A stretch of 64,000 nt of DNA, from assembly GCF_002760615.1 (NCBI RefSeq), contig NZ_AWWI01000120.1, positions 30,838 to 94,837 on the forward strand, in the 5' to 3' direction. The DNA is from Puniceibacterium antarcticum. Lineage in GTDB: Bacteria; Pseudomonadota; Alphaproteobacteria; Rhodobacterales; Rhodobacteraceae. This document shows, one piece after another, positions 28,182 through 37,726 of this stretch (the first letter of the stretch is position 1; every line of letters starts with the position of its first letter). The position numbers and the translations under genes were made by a program. The notes under the pieces were generated by a model. The model saw only the letters and a list, made by a program, of their open reading frames with translations, was not told the origin of the DNA and made no database searches.

Positions 28182-29051
28182 TCACACAACCCGCTGCTTG
28201 GACAGTTGCACCGCCAGAATGCCAAGCGCGATCACCAGAACGCCGATCACATCCCAGATCCCAAGCGCCTCGCCCAGCAGGGCCGCCGCGATGGCGACCC
28301 CAAAGAACGGATTTAGGAAATGGAAGGTCGCCGCCTTGACCGCGCCGATCCGCTCTACCAGCAGGAACCAGACCAGCGTCGCGACCACGCCAGGGATCAG
28401 CGTCGTGTACCAGAAGGCCCAGATCAGCCGCCAGGACCAGTCGACCTCAAAGCTCTCGAACACCACCGCCGGGCCGATCAGTGCCAAGGCGCCCACCAGC
28501 ATCTGCAGCCCCACAACCATCATCACATTGCCCCTTGACGTCGCCCCACGTAGCGTCAGCGTGGCGGCTGCCAGCGACACGCCACCAAGGATGCACAGGG
28601 ACAGCCCGAACAGATCCACCCCGCCGCTTATCCGGGCGCCCATGATCAGCACAACGCCCAGCAACCCGATAAGCAGCCCCGCTATCCCCATTGGCCCCAA
28701 ACGGTCGCGGAACAATACCCACCCCGCCAGCGCCACCATCAGCGGCATGGTCGAGGCGATGATCGCGGCCAGCGACGCCTGCACTGTCTGCATCGCCACA
28801 AAGTTCAGTCCGAGATAAAGCGCATTCTGGCAAATGCCAAAGATCACCACCGACACCCACTGCTTGCGTGTCAGATGCCAGCTTTGCCCCATCATCTTGG
28901 CGATGACGATCGCGATGACCCCGGAAAACAGGAACCGCAGCGCCAGCGCATAGAGCGGCGGCGCCGCCACCACGATGATCCGCGCCGAGGTAAAGGCCGA
29001 GGACCACATCGCCGCAAAGGCCAGCCCCATGAGTATCGCGCGCAAGTCCAT
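28182..29051 (-). CDS. DMT-superfamily transporter (EamA domains)
   Basis: The 289-residue protein has ten hydrophobic helices in two EamA halves (the first starting AILMGLAFAAMWSSAFTSAR, with a loop RFLFSGVIAIVIAK). Family members export metabolites such as amino acids; the substrate cannot be read from sequence. The ATG at 29051 follows CGGAG; the frame is open much further upstream but overlaps the divergent pentapeptide gene. Confidence 0.87.
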   Translation of the reverse strand: MDLRAILMGLAFAAMWSSAFTSARIIVVAAPPLYALALRFLFSGVIAIVIAKMMGQSWHLTRKQWVSVVIFGICQNALYLGLNFVAMQTVQASLAAIIASTMPLMVALAGWVLFRDRLGPMGIAGLLIGLLGVVLIMGARISGGVDLFGLSLCILGGVSLAAATLTLRGATSRGNVMMVVGLQMLVGALALIGPAVVFESFEVDWSWRLIWAFWYTTLIPGVVATLVWFLLVERIGAVKAATFHFLNPFFGVAIAAALLGEALGIWDVIGVLVIALGILAVQLSKQRVV

Positions 29052-29213
29052 GATGTCTCCGTGAATGTTTGCACGCACCTGACCCCCTTGGCCCCGCAGG
29101 GTCAAGCAAGCGACCGGGAAAAGCCCGCAGACCTGGCGACAAAATTTCACAAGGTGCAAAGAACAGCCCGTGCTAAGCTCTCCCAAAAGCCAGAGCCAAC
29201 GAGAGCGACTCAG

Positions 29214-29588
29214 ATGAACGACACATCTTTTGACGGCCCCGATCTGCGCGACAGCCGCTATTCCCGTGCCGACATGACCCAAAGTCGGTTTGACGGCGTA
29301 AACCTGACCGGCGCGCAGGTCTTTGCCCACATGCCCGACGCGCGGTTCCGCAACTGTAATATGTCCGGCGCCCATTTTAGCGACGTCAACCTGTCGGAAA
29401 CGGTCTTTGATGACGTCAATCTCTCACGCGCCAGCATCACCAATGCTACCCTCGAAGGTGCGCGGATATCAGATGTGTCGCTGCGCAACATGACCATCAA
29501 CGGCGCTGACCTGACAGGGATGACCATCGACGGCCTTCTTGTCACCGACCTTCTCGCCGCCCATGCAAAGATGACATCCCGCGGCTGA
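29214..29588 (+). CDS. Pentapeptide repeat protein
   Basis: The 124-residue protein is built largely of pentapeptide repeats (for example DLRDS-RYSRA-DMTQS-RFDGV-NLTGA and later NLSET-VFDDV-NLSRA-SITNA-TLEGA), which fold as a right-handed quadrilateral beta-helix. No signal peptide is seen. Function is unknown; some relatives mimic DNA and bind gyrase, which I cannot infer here. It is divergent from the DMT gene. Confidence 0.85.
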   Translation: MNDTSFDGPDLRDSRYSRADMTQSRFDGVNLTGAQVFAHMPDARFRNCNMSGAHFSDVNLSETVFDDVNLSRASITNATLEGARISDVSLRNMTINGADLTGMTIDGLLVTDLLAAHAKMTSRG

Positions 29589-29610
29589 GGCGGCCCCAGA
29601 CCCAGAGCAC

Positions 29611-29639
29611 AAAAAAACCCCGCCTGCGCACAGACGGGG
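29611..29639 (-). terminator. Intrinsic terminator of ccrM
   Basis: On the minus strand CCCCGTCTG (29639-29631) pairs with CAGGCGGGG (29626-29618, one G-U), followed by seven T. It lies about 60 bases after the ccrM stop and just past the pentapeptide gene, so it separates the two convergent genes. Confidence 0.8.
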
Positions 29640-29696
29640 CCAGTCGGCGCACAAGCCAGAGCCGAAGCGCGACGGTCCTCTAAACCGGGCTGCCCC

Positions 29697-30845
<1,149 letters not shown>

Positions 30846-30860
30846 TCATTGGTTGAGACA

Positions 30861-30904
30861 AAGATGATTCATTGGTGATTCGGGGTCAATTTGTTTTTTG
30901 AATC
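30861..30904 (-). promoter_or_regulatory. Putative ccrM promoter with three clustered GANTC sites
   Basis: GATTC at 30866-30870 and 30877-30881 and GAATC at 30900-30904 lie 54-92 bases ahead of ccrM. On the minus strand a TTGACC (30889-30884) and a weak CATCTT (30866-30861) with 17-base spacing would form a promoter overlapping two of the three sites. A TTAAC half-site (CtrA-like) is at 30911-30915. The sites are seen directly; the promoter is inferred. Confidence 0.5.
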
Positions 30905-30914
30905 AGAGGGTTAA

Positions 30915-31538
30915 CTATTCCGCTTGATACAAGATGTTGTGGACAGGTTTGAACGAACGTCTATGGTGTGGGGTGACACCTAGTTTTTTCAGGGCCTCTC
31001 GATGCTTTTTCGAGGGATATCCCATGTTTGTTTCCCAACCGTAGCCCGGAAAGTGTTGCGCCAAATCCCACATGACGCGGTCTCGTGCTGTTTTTGCCAC
31101 GATCGACGCCGCCGCAATAGACACAGACCGGGCGTCACCACCCACCACCGCTGTTGCGGGCAATTTGAGCCCTCGTGGAATAAGATTGCCATCCACCAGC
31201 ACATGATCGGGCCGAACAGTGAGCGCAGCAATCGCCCGCTCCATCGCGAGATGACTGGCGCGCAGAATATTCAAAGAGTCAATCTCTTCGACACTCGCCT
31301 CACCTATGCCAACCTGAGCAACCTCAAGGATCTGCGCGCAAAGCACATCGCGCCTTCGGGCTGTCAGTTTCTTTGAATCGTTCAGACCTTCGGGAATGTG
31401 GGCCGGATCCAGCCAGACCGCCGCCGCCATAACAGGCCCGGCCAGCGGTCCACGCCCCACCTCGTCCACACCAATGACGCAGGCGGCGCCGTCGGCCTGC
31501 AAAGTCTCTTCGAGCGTGTAATCAGGGAATACTATCAT
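30915..31538 (-). CDS. rnhB: Ribonuclease HII
   Basis: The 207-residue protein has the RNase HII active-site segment GVDEVGRGPLAGPV (acidic pair D-E near residue 24), then LNDSKKLT and the later Asp region DHVLVDGN. It removes ribonucleotides from DNA and RNA primers. The length is normal. It lies upstream of ccrM on the same strand with a 100-base gap, and the two may be co-transcribed. Confidence 0.95.
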   Translation of the reverse strand: MIVFPDYTLEETLQADGAACVIGVDEVGRGPLAGPVMAAAVWLDPAHIPEGLNDSKKLTARRRDVLCAQILEVAQVGIGEASVEEIDSLNILRASHLAMERAIAALTVRPDHVLVDGNLIPRGLKLPATAVVGGDARSVSIAAASIVAKTARDRVMWDLAQHFPGYGWETNMGYPSKKHREALKKLGVTPHHRRSFKPVHNILYQAE

Positions 31539-31601
31539 ACCACTTTGAAGCGCCCGGCGCGGAAATTTGCAAGGGTTGCCTGCGCGGAGGGCACAAATCT
31601 G

Positions 31602-32480
31602 CTATGCCGACTTGGGGGCATCCGCTCTGTGACCTTCGCAAAACGCGCCTGATTGATCGCCCACCAACAAAAGCTCGAATGTCACGCAAATCGTGTTGCG
31701 TGATCGGGCCAAGGGTCCCTCGGCATAGGGGCCATCAAAGCCAACGCACGCTGCCTCAAGCGCCACTCCTGACTGGGTCAGGCGGCCCTTGGTCAAAAGC
31801 ACCTCGGTCGCGTAACTGCTGATTCCATCGCCTGTGGCAAACTCTGTTCCGATCAGACTGCCAATGCCATGAATCGCAGCGCTTTCCAGCCCAGCTTGCC
31901 CAGCTATAGCTACCAAGGCATCATCGATCACCGCGTTTGGTCGTGCGATCGCCAGCACGGCATTGGGCCCTGCGATCTCGCTCGTCTTGACGGGGCGAAA
32001 CAGCAAAAACTGTGTTTCTGAATCCTGCGCGCTCTCCAGATGCGCGCCCGTGATCAGCAGGACATCCACATTCACCGCGTGATCAAGGACGGTATCCTCG
32101 CTGAAAAGGTGGCCCATGTGCAGGGCGCCGTCGCGATCCGCCCAGATCCCATGGACATGTGCAAACGGCGCACCATCGCGGCGCCCGAGGTGCACACCGG
32201 CGCGGATGATCCGCGCGTCATAAAGCGTGGTCATCGCGCTGTACCACGCCACATGCCCGTCCCCGGGCGCCGGCGCGGGGCGCACAAAGGACAGCTTGGC
32301 GACAGTCAGGTCCGACAGGTCAAACCAGGCCGCAGCCCCGTCCACGGCCGCTGTCATGGCCTGCAACAAGGGCACTCCGGCAGAAAGAGTGACCTTTTTG
32401 CGCGTCACGCGGCAAGGCACCGCACTGATCCTGTCGGTGGCCACCGGGCCGGGGTGGGTGATCTGACGCAGCTCAGACAT
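31602..32480 (-). CDS. Tandem PPC/DUF296 domain protein in a catabolic operon
   Basis: The 292-residue protein looks like two PPC (DUF296) domains in tandem. The first (about residues 30-150) has the typical HVHGIWADRDGALHMGHLFS and a following V-D-V-L-L-I-T-G strand; the second (about 165-285) has SAAIHGIGSLIG. The His in the first domain fits the metal-site pattern of bacterial PPC proteins. Function is unknown. It overlaps the acyl-CoA synthetase gene by eight bases and is last in the thiolase operon. Confidence 0.75.
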   Translation of the reverse strand: MSELRQITHPGPVATDRISAVPCRVTRKKVTLSAGVPLLQAMTAAVDGAAAWFDLSDLTVAKLSFVRPAPAPGDGHVAWYSAMTTLYDARIIRAGVHLGRRDGAPFAHVHGIWADRDGALHMGHLFSEDTVLDHAVNVDVLLITGAHLESAQDSETQFLLFRPVKTSEIAGPNAVLAIARPNAVIDDALVAIAGQAGLESAAIHGIGSLIGTEFATGDGISSYATEVLLTKGRLTQSGVALEAACVGFDGPYAEGPLARSRNTICVTFELLLVGDQSGAFCEGHRADAPKSA

Positions 32481-34044
32481 CGGCTAGGTCACCCCGGGCG
32501 TCCAGTTCGGCGCGGATCATCTTTTTGGTGATCTTGCCATAAGCCGATTTGGGCATTTCATCCCAGAACACCACCTTCTTGGGCATCTTGTAGCGTGGCA
32601 GGCGCGTACCCAGCCAGCTCAGCAGCACATCTGCATCTGGCGCTGTGCCACGGGCGACGCAAACGGCAATGCCCACCTCACCCCACAGGGCATCCGGCAC
32701 GCCCAGCACGGCTGTTTCAGAGATATCGGGATGCAGCAGGATCTTTTCCTCGATCTCGCGCGGGTAGATGTTCGACCCGCCCGAGATATACATGTCCGAC
32801 GCGCGCCCGGTCAGATACACGAACCCTTCGGCATCCATATGACCCAGATCCCCGGTAAGGAACCAGCCGTCTCGAAAGCTCTTTGCATTGGCCTCGGGGT
32901 TGTTGTGATAGCCGGCAAAGACGGCGGGGCCTATGACGGCAATCTCGCCCGTCTCCCCCGGTGCGCATTCCTGACCCGCGGCATCCTGCACCTGGACCTG
33001 CATGCCCGTCCGAGCAAACCCGCAGGTGCCGAGGCGCATGGCAGCGTCGTCTGCGGAATGGTGCACCGGCGGCAGGACGGTTATGTTGCCCGTCACTTCC
33101 CCCAGGCCAAAATACTGTACCAGAACCGGCCCCAGCACGTTCAGCGCACGTACCTGATCAGCTCGGTACATCGGAGCGCCGGCGTAGATCACGTAGCGCA
33201 GGCTGGAATGATCATAGATGTGGACAGCGTCGTGTTCGACCAGCATCTTGACGATGGTCGGCACGGTAAAGATGTTGGTGACGCGCCACTGAGCGACCAG
33301 CCGCCAGATCTCGTCCGGGTCAAAGCGCGTTCCGGCGGGCAGGATCGTTTTCACCCCATGCGCCACCTGCGTCAGCTGGTGAATGCCCGCCCCATGCGAC
33401 AGCGGCGCCACCACGATGGAAGCATCAGACGGGCCTGTGCTTGGCATCAGATCACAGAGGTGGTTTGTCACGACAAATGCCATCTGCCCATGGGTCAGAA
33501 CCGCAGCCTTTGGCTTGCCCGTGGTGCCGGAGGTGAAGAAGAACCACGCGGGATCGTCGCGATCCACAGCGGCGGTTTCGACCTCGCCCCCCTGATGCGC
33601 CGCGACAAGGGCGTCGTAGTCATCCGCCCCCCCGCCGCCGATGGTGATGGTAAAGGCAACTGCACCACCGCATGCGGCTATGTGGTCAGTGAATTCCGCC
33701 CCCACCAGCAGGACCCTTGCGCCAGAGGAACTGGCGAGCCACGCCACCTCCTCCGGCGTCTGGCGGAAGTTTGCGGGCACCCAGACGCAGCCAAGTTTCC
33801 AGCAGGCAAAGGCCGCTTCGAACATCTGATTGCAATTGGCCGACTGGACAAGCAGGCGCTCGCCCTTCTGGACCCCATAACGGTCCCGAAGGGCGGTGGC
33901 AAAGGCGGTGGCGCGCGCTTCGATCTGTGCCCAGCTCCACTGTGCCGCGCCCCACACAAGGCCGATGTCATCAGGGTGACGCCGCGCGCTTTCGGTCAGG
34001 AAATGCGACAGGTTCATCACCCGGGTCGAAACGGGCTGCATCAC
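32473..34044 (-). CDS. Acyl-CoA synthetase (AMP-forming)
   Basis: The 523-residue ANL-family enzyme has the P-loop FFTSGTTGKPKAAVLTH (near residue 170), GLGEVTG near 310, the hinge motif with YLTGRASDMYISGG near 415 and the catalytic Lys close to the end (PKSAYGKITKKM). It activates a carboxylic acid as its AMP ester and then its CoA thioester. Overlap with the thiolase stop (GTGATG) indicates coupling; the start may be the GTG at 34044, the ATG at 34041 or the ATG at 34017. The acid is unknown. Confidence 0.9.
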   Translation of the reverse strand: MMQPVSTRVMNLSHFLTESARRHPDDIGLVWGAAQWSWAQIEARATAFATALRDRYGVQKGERLLVQSANCNQMFEAAFACWKLGCVWVPANFRQTPEEVAWLASSSGARVLLVGAEFTDHIAACGGAVAFTITIGGGGADDYDALVAAHQGGEVETAAVDRDDPAWFFFTSGTTGKPKAAVLTHGQMAFVVTNHLCDLMPSTGPSDASIVVAPLSHGAGIHQLTQVAHGVKTILPAGTRFDPDEIWRLVAQWRVTNIFTVPTIVKMLVEHDAVHIYDHSSLRYVIYAGAPMYRADQVRALNVLGPVLVQYFGLGEVTGNITVLPPVHHSADDAAMRLGTCGFARTGMQVQVQDAAGQECAPGETGEIAVIGPAVFAGYHNNPEANAKSFRDGWFLTGDLGHMDAEGFVYLTGRASDMYISGGSNIYPREIEEKILLHPDISETAVLGVPDALWGEVGIAVCVARGTAPDADVLLSWLGTRLPRYKMPKKVVFWDEMPKSAYGKITKKMIRAELDARGDLADV

Positions 34045-35210
34045 GACACCCGTTCGAGGATCGAGGTATAATTGGCCACTGCCGCGCCCCCCATGTTGAA
34101 CACACCGGCCAAGGTGGCATCCGCGATCTGCATATCCCCCGCTTCGCCCATCAGCTGCATCGCGGCCATGATGTGCATCGACACACCCGTCGCGCCAATC
34201 GGATGCCCCTTGGATTTCAGCCCGCCTGAGGCATTCACCGGCAGACGACCATCCTTGGCGGTCCAGCCTTCGCGGATTGCACGGCCACCCTGCCCCGGTT
34301 CAGCCAGCCCCATCGCTTCGTATTCCAGAAGCTCGGCAATTGTGAAGCAATCGTGGGTTTCCACAAGGCTGAGGTCGTTGACGCCTAGTCCGGCGGTGGC
34401 ATAGGCGGCGTCCCAGGCGCGGCGAGCGCCGTCAAAGCGGGTCACGTCGCGGCGCGACAGGGCCAACGGTTCGTTGGCATGGGTGCGGGCGCGAAAGGCG
34501 ATGGCGCGGTGCAGATCGGCGGCCACCTCGGGTGCGGCCAGAACCAGCGCCGCCGCGCCGTCCGAGACCAGCGAACAGTCGGTGCGGCGCAGGGGGCCTG
34601 CGACATAGGGGTTCTTGTCAGACACCGCGTTACAGAAATCAAAGCCGAAATCACGGCGCATATGGGAAAAGGGGTTGGCCATGCCGTTGGCGTGGTTCTT
34701 GGCGGCGATCATGGCCAACTCTTCGGACTTGTCTCCGTATTTCTGGAAATAGCTGGCGGCAATGTTGCCGAAGAGACCGGCAAAGCCGCCGCCCACGCCG
34801 GATTCTTCGCGCCGGTAAGAGGCCCCGAGCAGGATTTCACCCACTTCGGCATTGGACGTTGCCGTCATCTTTTCGGCGCCGACTACCAGCGCAATCTTGC
34901 CCCGCCCGCTGGCGATGAAATCCATCGCACCGTGCAGCGCGGCAGAGCCGGTGGCGCAGGCGTTTTCATAGCGGGTCGCTGGCACGCGCGCGAGCCGTTC
35001 GTCACCCATGCCCACAAGGGCGCCCTGAAAGTCCTGATCCGAAAAGCCGTTGTTGAACACGCCGACAAAAATGCCATCGAGATCCTCGGGGGCGACCCCG
35101 GCGTGGTCTAGCGCAGGCCCGGTCACCCCAGCCATCAAGGTTTCTGTGTCAGGTGCTTCTGCCTTACCAAAGGTACCGTGTGCCCAGCCTACGATATTGG
35201 GATCCGTCAT
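34041..35210 (-). CDS. Thiolase (acetyl-CoA acetyltransferase / SCP-x-like)
   Basis: The 389-residue thiolase has the nucleophilic Cys in NACATGSAALHGAMD (near residue 88), HDCFTIAELLEYEAMGL in the C-terminal half, and the GHPIGATG motif near residue 345. The sequence resembles the lipid-transfer-protein/SCP-x subgroup more than biosynthetic thiolases. It probably cleaves a 3-oxoacyl-CoA in the pathway fed by the neighbouring CoA ligase. Its ATG overlaps the IclR stop. Confidence 0.9.
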   Translation of the reverse strand: MTDPNIVGWAHGTFGKAEAPDTETLMAGVTGPALDHAGVAPEDLDGIFVGVFNNGFSDQDFQGALVGMGDERLARVPATRYENACATGSAALHGAMDFIASGRGKIALVVGAEKMTATSNAEVGEILLGASYRREESGVGGGFAGLFGNIAASYFQKYGDKSEELAMIAAKNHANGMANPFSHMRRDFGFDFCNAVSDKNPYVAGPLRRTDCSLVSDGAAALVLAAPEVAADLHRAIAFRARTHANEPLALSRRDVTRFDGARRAWDAAYATAGLGVNDLSLVETHDCFTIAELLEYEAMGLAEPGQGGRAIREGWTAKDGRLPVNASGGLKSKGHPIGATGVSMHIMAAMQLMGEAGDMQIADATLAGVFNMGGAAVANYTSILERVS

Positions 35211-36076
35211 GTCATATCCTCCTGTGATGGGGGGCGGGTCATGCGCCGCGCCAGTCTTTTTTCAATGTCTACCGCTTCGCGCGTCAGCATCGCGGCAAGC
35301 TCTTGGTCGCGGGGCGGCTGCATACGGCTTTCGATCGCCGCAATCGACAGCGCCCCCGCAACCGTGCCATCGACGCGCCGTATGGCGACGCCCACGCCCC
35401 AGCTGCCCGCCACCACCCGGCCGGGGTTCAGCGCAAAACCGCGCGTGCGGGTCTCAAAAACCTCGCAGCGCAAGATGTCCGCGTCGAGGCCCGGATATTC
35501 CGCAGTGCGCTGGCGCGCACCGTCGGCTAGCGCCGTCTCGACCTCTTCATCCGGCAGGGCAGCGAGGATCGCCAGAGCCCCGGCTCCAACACCCAGGGGA
35601 TGTTGCGCCCCGGCGGTCAGCGCGTGGGTACGGATCGGGAAAGCCCCTTCCTCGCGGTGCAGACAGACCGCCGTGGCGCCGCGGCGCATGTTCACAAAAG
35701 CAGTATCGCCACTGTCCCGGGCCAGCCGCACCACGGCATCGGCCGCGATTTCGAGCAAGCCATGGCGCGGGGTGGCGAGCGTGCCCAGCACATAGCTTTC
35801 CTCACCCGGGTGGTAGAGGCGGGTTTGGCTGTCCTGTTCGATGAGGCCGCCGCGTATCAGCGCGAGCATCAGCCGTCGCACGGTCGGCTTACCAAGTCCT
35901 GATTGTTCAATGAGGCGGGTTAGGGAAACGCCCTGGGATCCCGCGCGCCCGGCGATGCTGAGTAACCCAATTGCGCGGTCAACGGCCTGTGTTCCGTTGG
36001 CGGATGACGCTTCATCCGGGCTGTTCACAATGTGGACCAAAATCTTAAACCTCTCAGGATTGAGGGTTGCTATCAC
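35207..36076 (-). CDS. IclR-family transcriptional regulator
   Basis: The roughly 289-residue protein has an N-terminal winged helix (TQAVDRAIGLLSI, SLTRLIEQSGLGKPTVRRLMLALI) and a C-terminal GAF-like effector domain (GVGAGALAILAALPDEEVE). It probably controls both its own operon (thiolase, CoA ligase, PPC protein) and the divergent TRAP operon in response to the pathway substrate. The start is uncertain: 36076 or a GTG/TTG 12-16 codons later. Confidence 0.9.
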   Translation of the reverse strand: MIATLNPERFKILVHIVNSPDEASSANGTQAVDRAIGLLSIAGRAGSQGVSLTRLIEQSGLGKPTVRRLMLALIRGGLIEQDSQTRLYHPGEESYVLGTLATPRHGLLEIAADAVVRLARDSGDTAFVNMRRGATAVCLHREEGAFPIRTHALTAGAQHPLGVGAGALAILAALPDEEVETALADGARQRTAEYPGLDADILRCEVFETRTRGFALNPGRVVAGSWGVGVAIRRVDGTVAGALSIAAIESRMQPPRDQELAAMLTREAVDIEKRLARRMTRPPSQEDMT

Positions 36077-36173
36077 CCCAGAACCTGCGGAGTTCCGACA
36101 GGATTACAAGAATTTTCTTGTCCTGTGGCGGAAATTCTGTTCCATATCCTGCACTGTTAGGGGAGGAAAGTAT
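36077..36173. promoter_or_regulatory. Divergent control region between IclR and TRAP operons with candidate operators
   Basis: The 97-base gap holds two inverted repeats: GAAC-N7-GTTC (36081-36095) and AGAATTTTC / GGAAATTCT (36109-36117 and 36130-36138, eight of nine paired positions). Either could be the IclR operator. A GGGGAGG ribosome site for dctP lies at about 36160. Confidence 0.45.
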
Positions 36174-37181
36174 ATGAATATGGTTCTCAAGACCACTTTG
36201 GCCGCAATGCTGGCCACAACCATCTTGTCGGGCGCAGCCCTTGCAGAGACGCTGCGCCTGTCTCACAATACGGGCGACACCACGACCTGGCAAAAGGGTG
36301 CCGACAAGTTCGGCGAGCTTCTGGCCGAAAAGACCGGTGGCAAATTCGACGTCCGCGTGTTTCCGAATGCGCAGCTGTCCGGCGGCGACCAGATGCGTCA
36401 GGCCGAAATGGTGGGCCGTGGCGCGCTGGATCTGGTTGTGACCTCTGCGATCAACGTGACGCCGCTGGTGCCCGAAATGGCTGTGTTTTCGCTGCCCTAT
36501 CTCTACGCGGGCTATGATCAGGTGGATGCCACGACCCAAGGCCCGGCGGCGGATATGCTTGAAGAGATCCTGCGCGACAAGGGGATCGAGGTTCTGGCCT
36601 GGGGCGAAAACGGCTTTCGCGAAGTGACCAACAATGTCCGCCCGGTGAAATCACCCGAGGACATGAAGGGTCTCAACATGCGCGTTGCCGGGCCGATGTA
36701 TATTGACGTGATGAACGCGCTTGGCGCCAACCCGCAGCAGATGCAGTGGGGCGAGACGATGACCGCGCTGCAGCAGGGTGTGGTGGACGGTCAGGAAAAC
36801 CCGATCGGCGCCGTGATCATTCCGCAGCAGGTCTATGAAGTGCAGAAGTATCTGACGACCTGGCATTATTCCTATGACCCGATCTTCCTTGGCGTGTCTA
36901 AAAAGCGCTGGGATTCGCTCGACAGTGAAACGCAGAACCAGATGCGCGCCGCCGCAGAAGAGGCGATGGCCTATCAGCGCGAGATCACCCGCAAGGGCAC
37001 CGCCGATGGCGTCGCCTTCCTGCGCGACAAGGGGATGGAGGTCTATGAGCCCTCTGAAGCAGAGCTGCAGGCGTTCCGAGAGGCAACGCAGCCGGCGTTT
37101 GACGAATGGGCAGGCAAGGTCGGCACAGATATCGTCGGCGCCTTCCGCAAAGCCATCGACGAAACCGGTCAGGGCAGCTGA
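36174..37181 (+). CDS. TRAP transporter substrate-binding protein (DctP family)
   Basis: The 335-residue protein has a signal peptide ending GAALAET, then the DctP fold (LRLSHNTGDTTTWQKGADKFGELLAEKTGGKFDVRVFPNAQL). The central Arg that usually grips a carboxylate is in the LNMRVAGPMY stretch. It binds an organic acid in the periplasm for Na+/H+-driven import. The ATG at 36174 follows GGGGAGG. A perfect hairpin separates it from the small permease gene. Confidence 0.93.
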   Translation: MNMVLKTTLAAMLATTILSGAALAETLRLSHNTGDTTTWQKGADKFGELLAEKTGGKFDVRVFPNAQLSGGDQMRQAEMVGRGALDLVVTSAINVTPLVPEMAVFSLPYLYAGYDQVDATTQGPAADMLEEILRDKGIEVLAWGENGFREVTNNVRPVKSPEDMKGLNMRVAGPMYIDVMNALGANPQQMQWGETMTALQQGVVDGQENPIGAVIIPQQVYEVQKYLTTWHYSYDPIFLGVSKKRWDSLDSETQNQMRAAAEEAMAYQREITRKGTADGVAFLRDKGMEVYEPSEAELQAFREATQPAFDEWAGKVGTDIVGAFRKAIDETGQGS

Positions 37182-37189
37182 ACCAGACT

Positions 37190-37215
37190 GGCGCGGCCCT
37201 GCTACGGGCCGCGCC
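37190..37215 (+). promoter_or_regulatory. Perfect 10-bp GC hairpin between dctP and dctQ homologues
   Basis: GGCGCGGCCC (37190-37199) pairs exactly with GGGCCGCGCC (37206-37215) around a six-base loop, eight bases after the binding-protein stop. There is no T-run. It is placed like the hairpins after bmp and urtA. Confidence 0.7.
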
Positions 37216-37234
37216 CACTCGGGAGGAGAACACC

Positions 37235-37726
37235 TTGCGGTTCATTCTGCGAGAATTCGAAAAGATCGTCTGCGCTGTGCTGTTTCTTGGCATGACGCTT
37301 TTGGGCTTTGTGAATGTGGTCGTGCGGTATGGAACCCACTATTCCTTTGCCGCGACCGAAGAGGTGCTGACCAACGGCTTTCTTCTGCTGACGGTCTTTG
37401 GGGCTGCGATTGCCGCCCGGCGGGGCGAACATCTGGCCGTGACGGTTGTGCAGGATGCGCTGCCCAAGCGGCTGGCGCAACTTGTCTTTGCGCTGTCGGT
37501 CGTGCTGAGCGTTGGTCTGTTGGCCGCATCGGCCTGGTTTTCATGGGCGTCGCTGATGAACCTGATGGACAATGGCATGCGCAGCTACGCGCTGGGGCTT
37601 CCGGCCTGGTGGTATCAGGCCGCCCTACCGTTTGGATTTGCCCTCGTGATTATCCGCTATCTGCAACATGCGGTTGAAACGTTTGATGCGCCGCGCGCAG
37701 AACCCCCGGCGACCCCCAATGTCTGA
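37235..37726 (+). CDS. TRAP transporter small permease (DctQ family)
   Basis: The 163-residue protein has four hydrophobic helices and the family's early Arg/Glu-bounded helix layout (FEKIVCAVLFLGMTLLGFVNVVVRY). It forms the membrane complex with DctM. A TTG at 37235 is chosen because GGGAGGAG lies eight bases ahead; no ATG or GTG fits better. The end overlaps the large permease start. Confidence 0.87.
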   Translation: MRFILREFEKIVCAVLFLGMTLLGFVNVVVRYGTHYSFAATEEVLTNGFLLLTVFGAAIAARRGEHLAVTVVQDALPKRLAQLVFALSVVLSVGLLAASAWFSWASLMNLMDNGMRSYALGLPAWWYQAALPFGFALVIIRYLQHAVETFDAPRAEPPATPNV

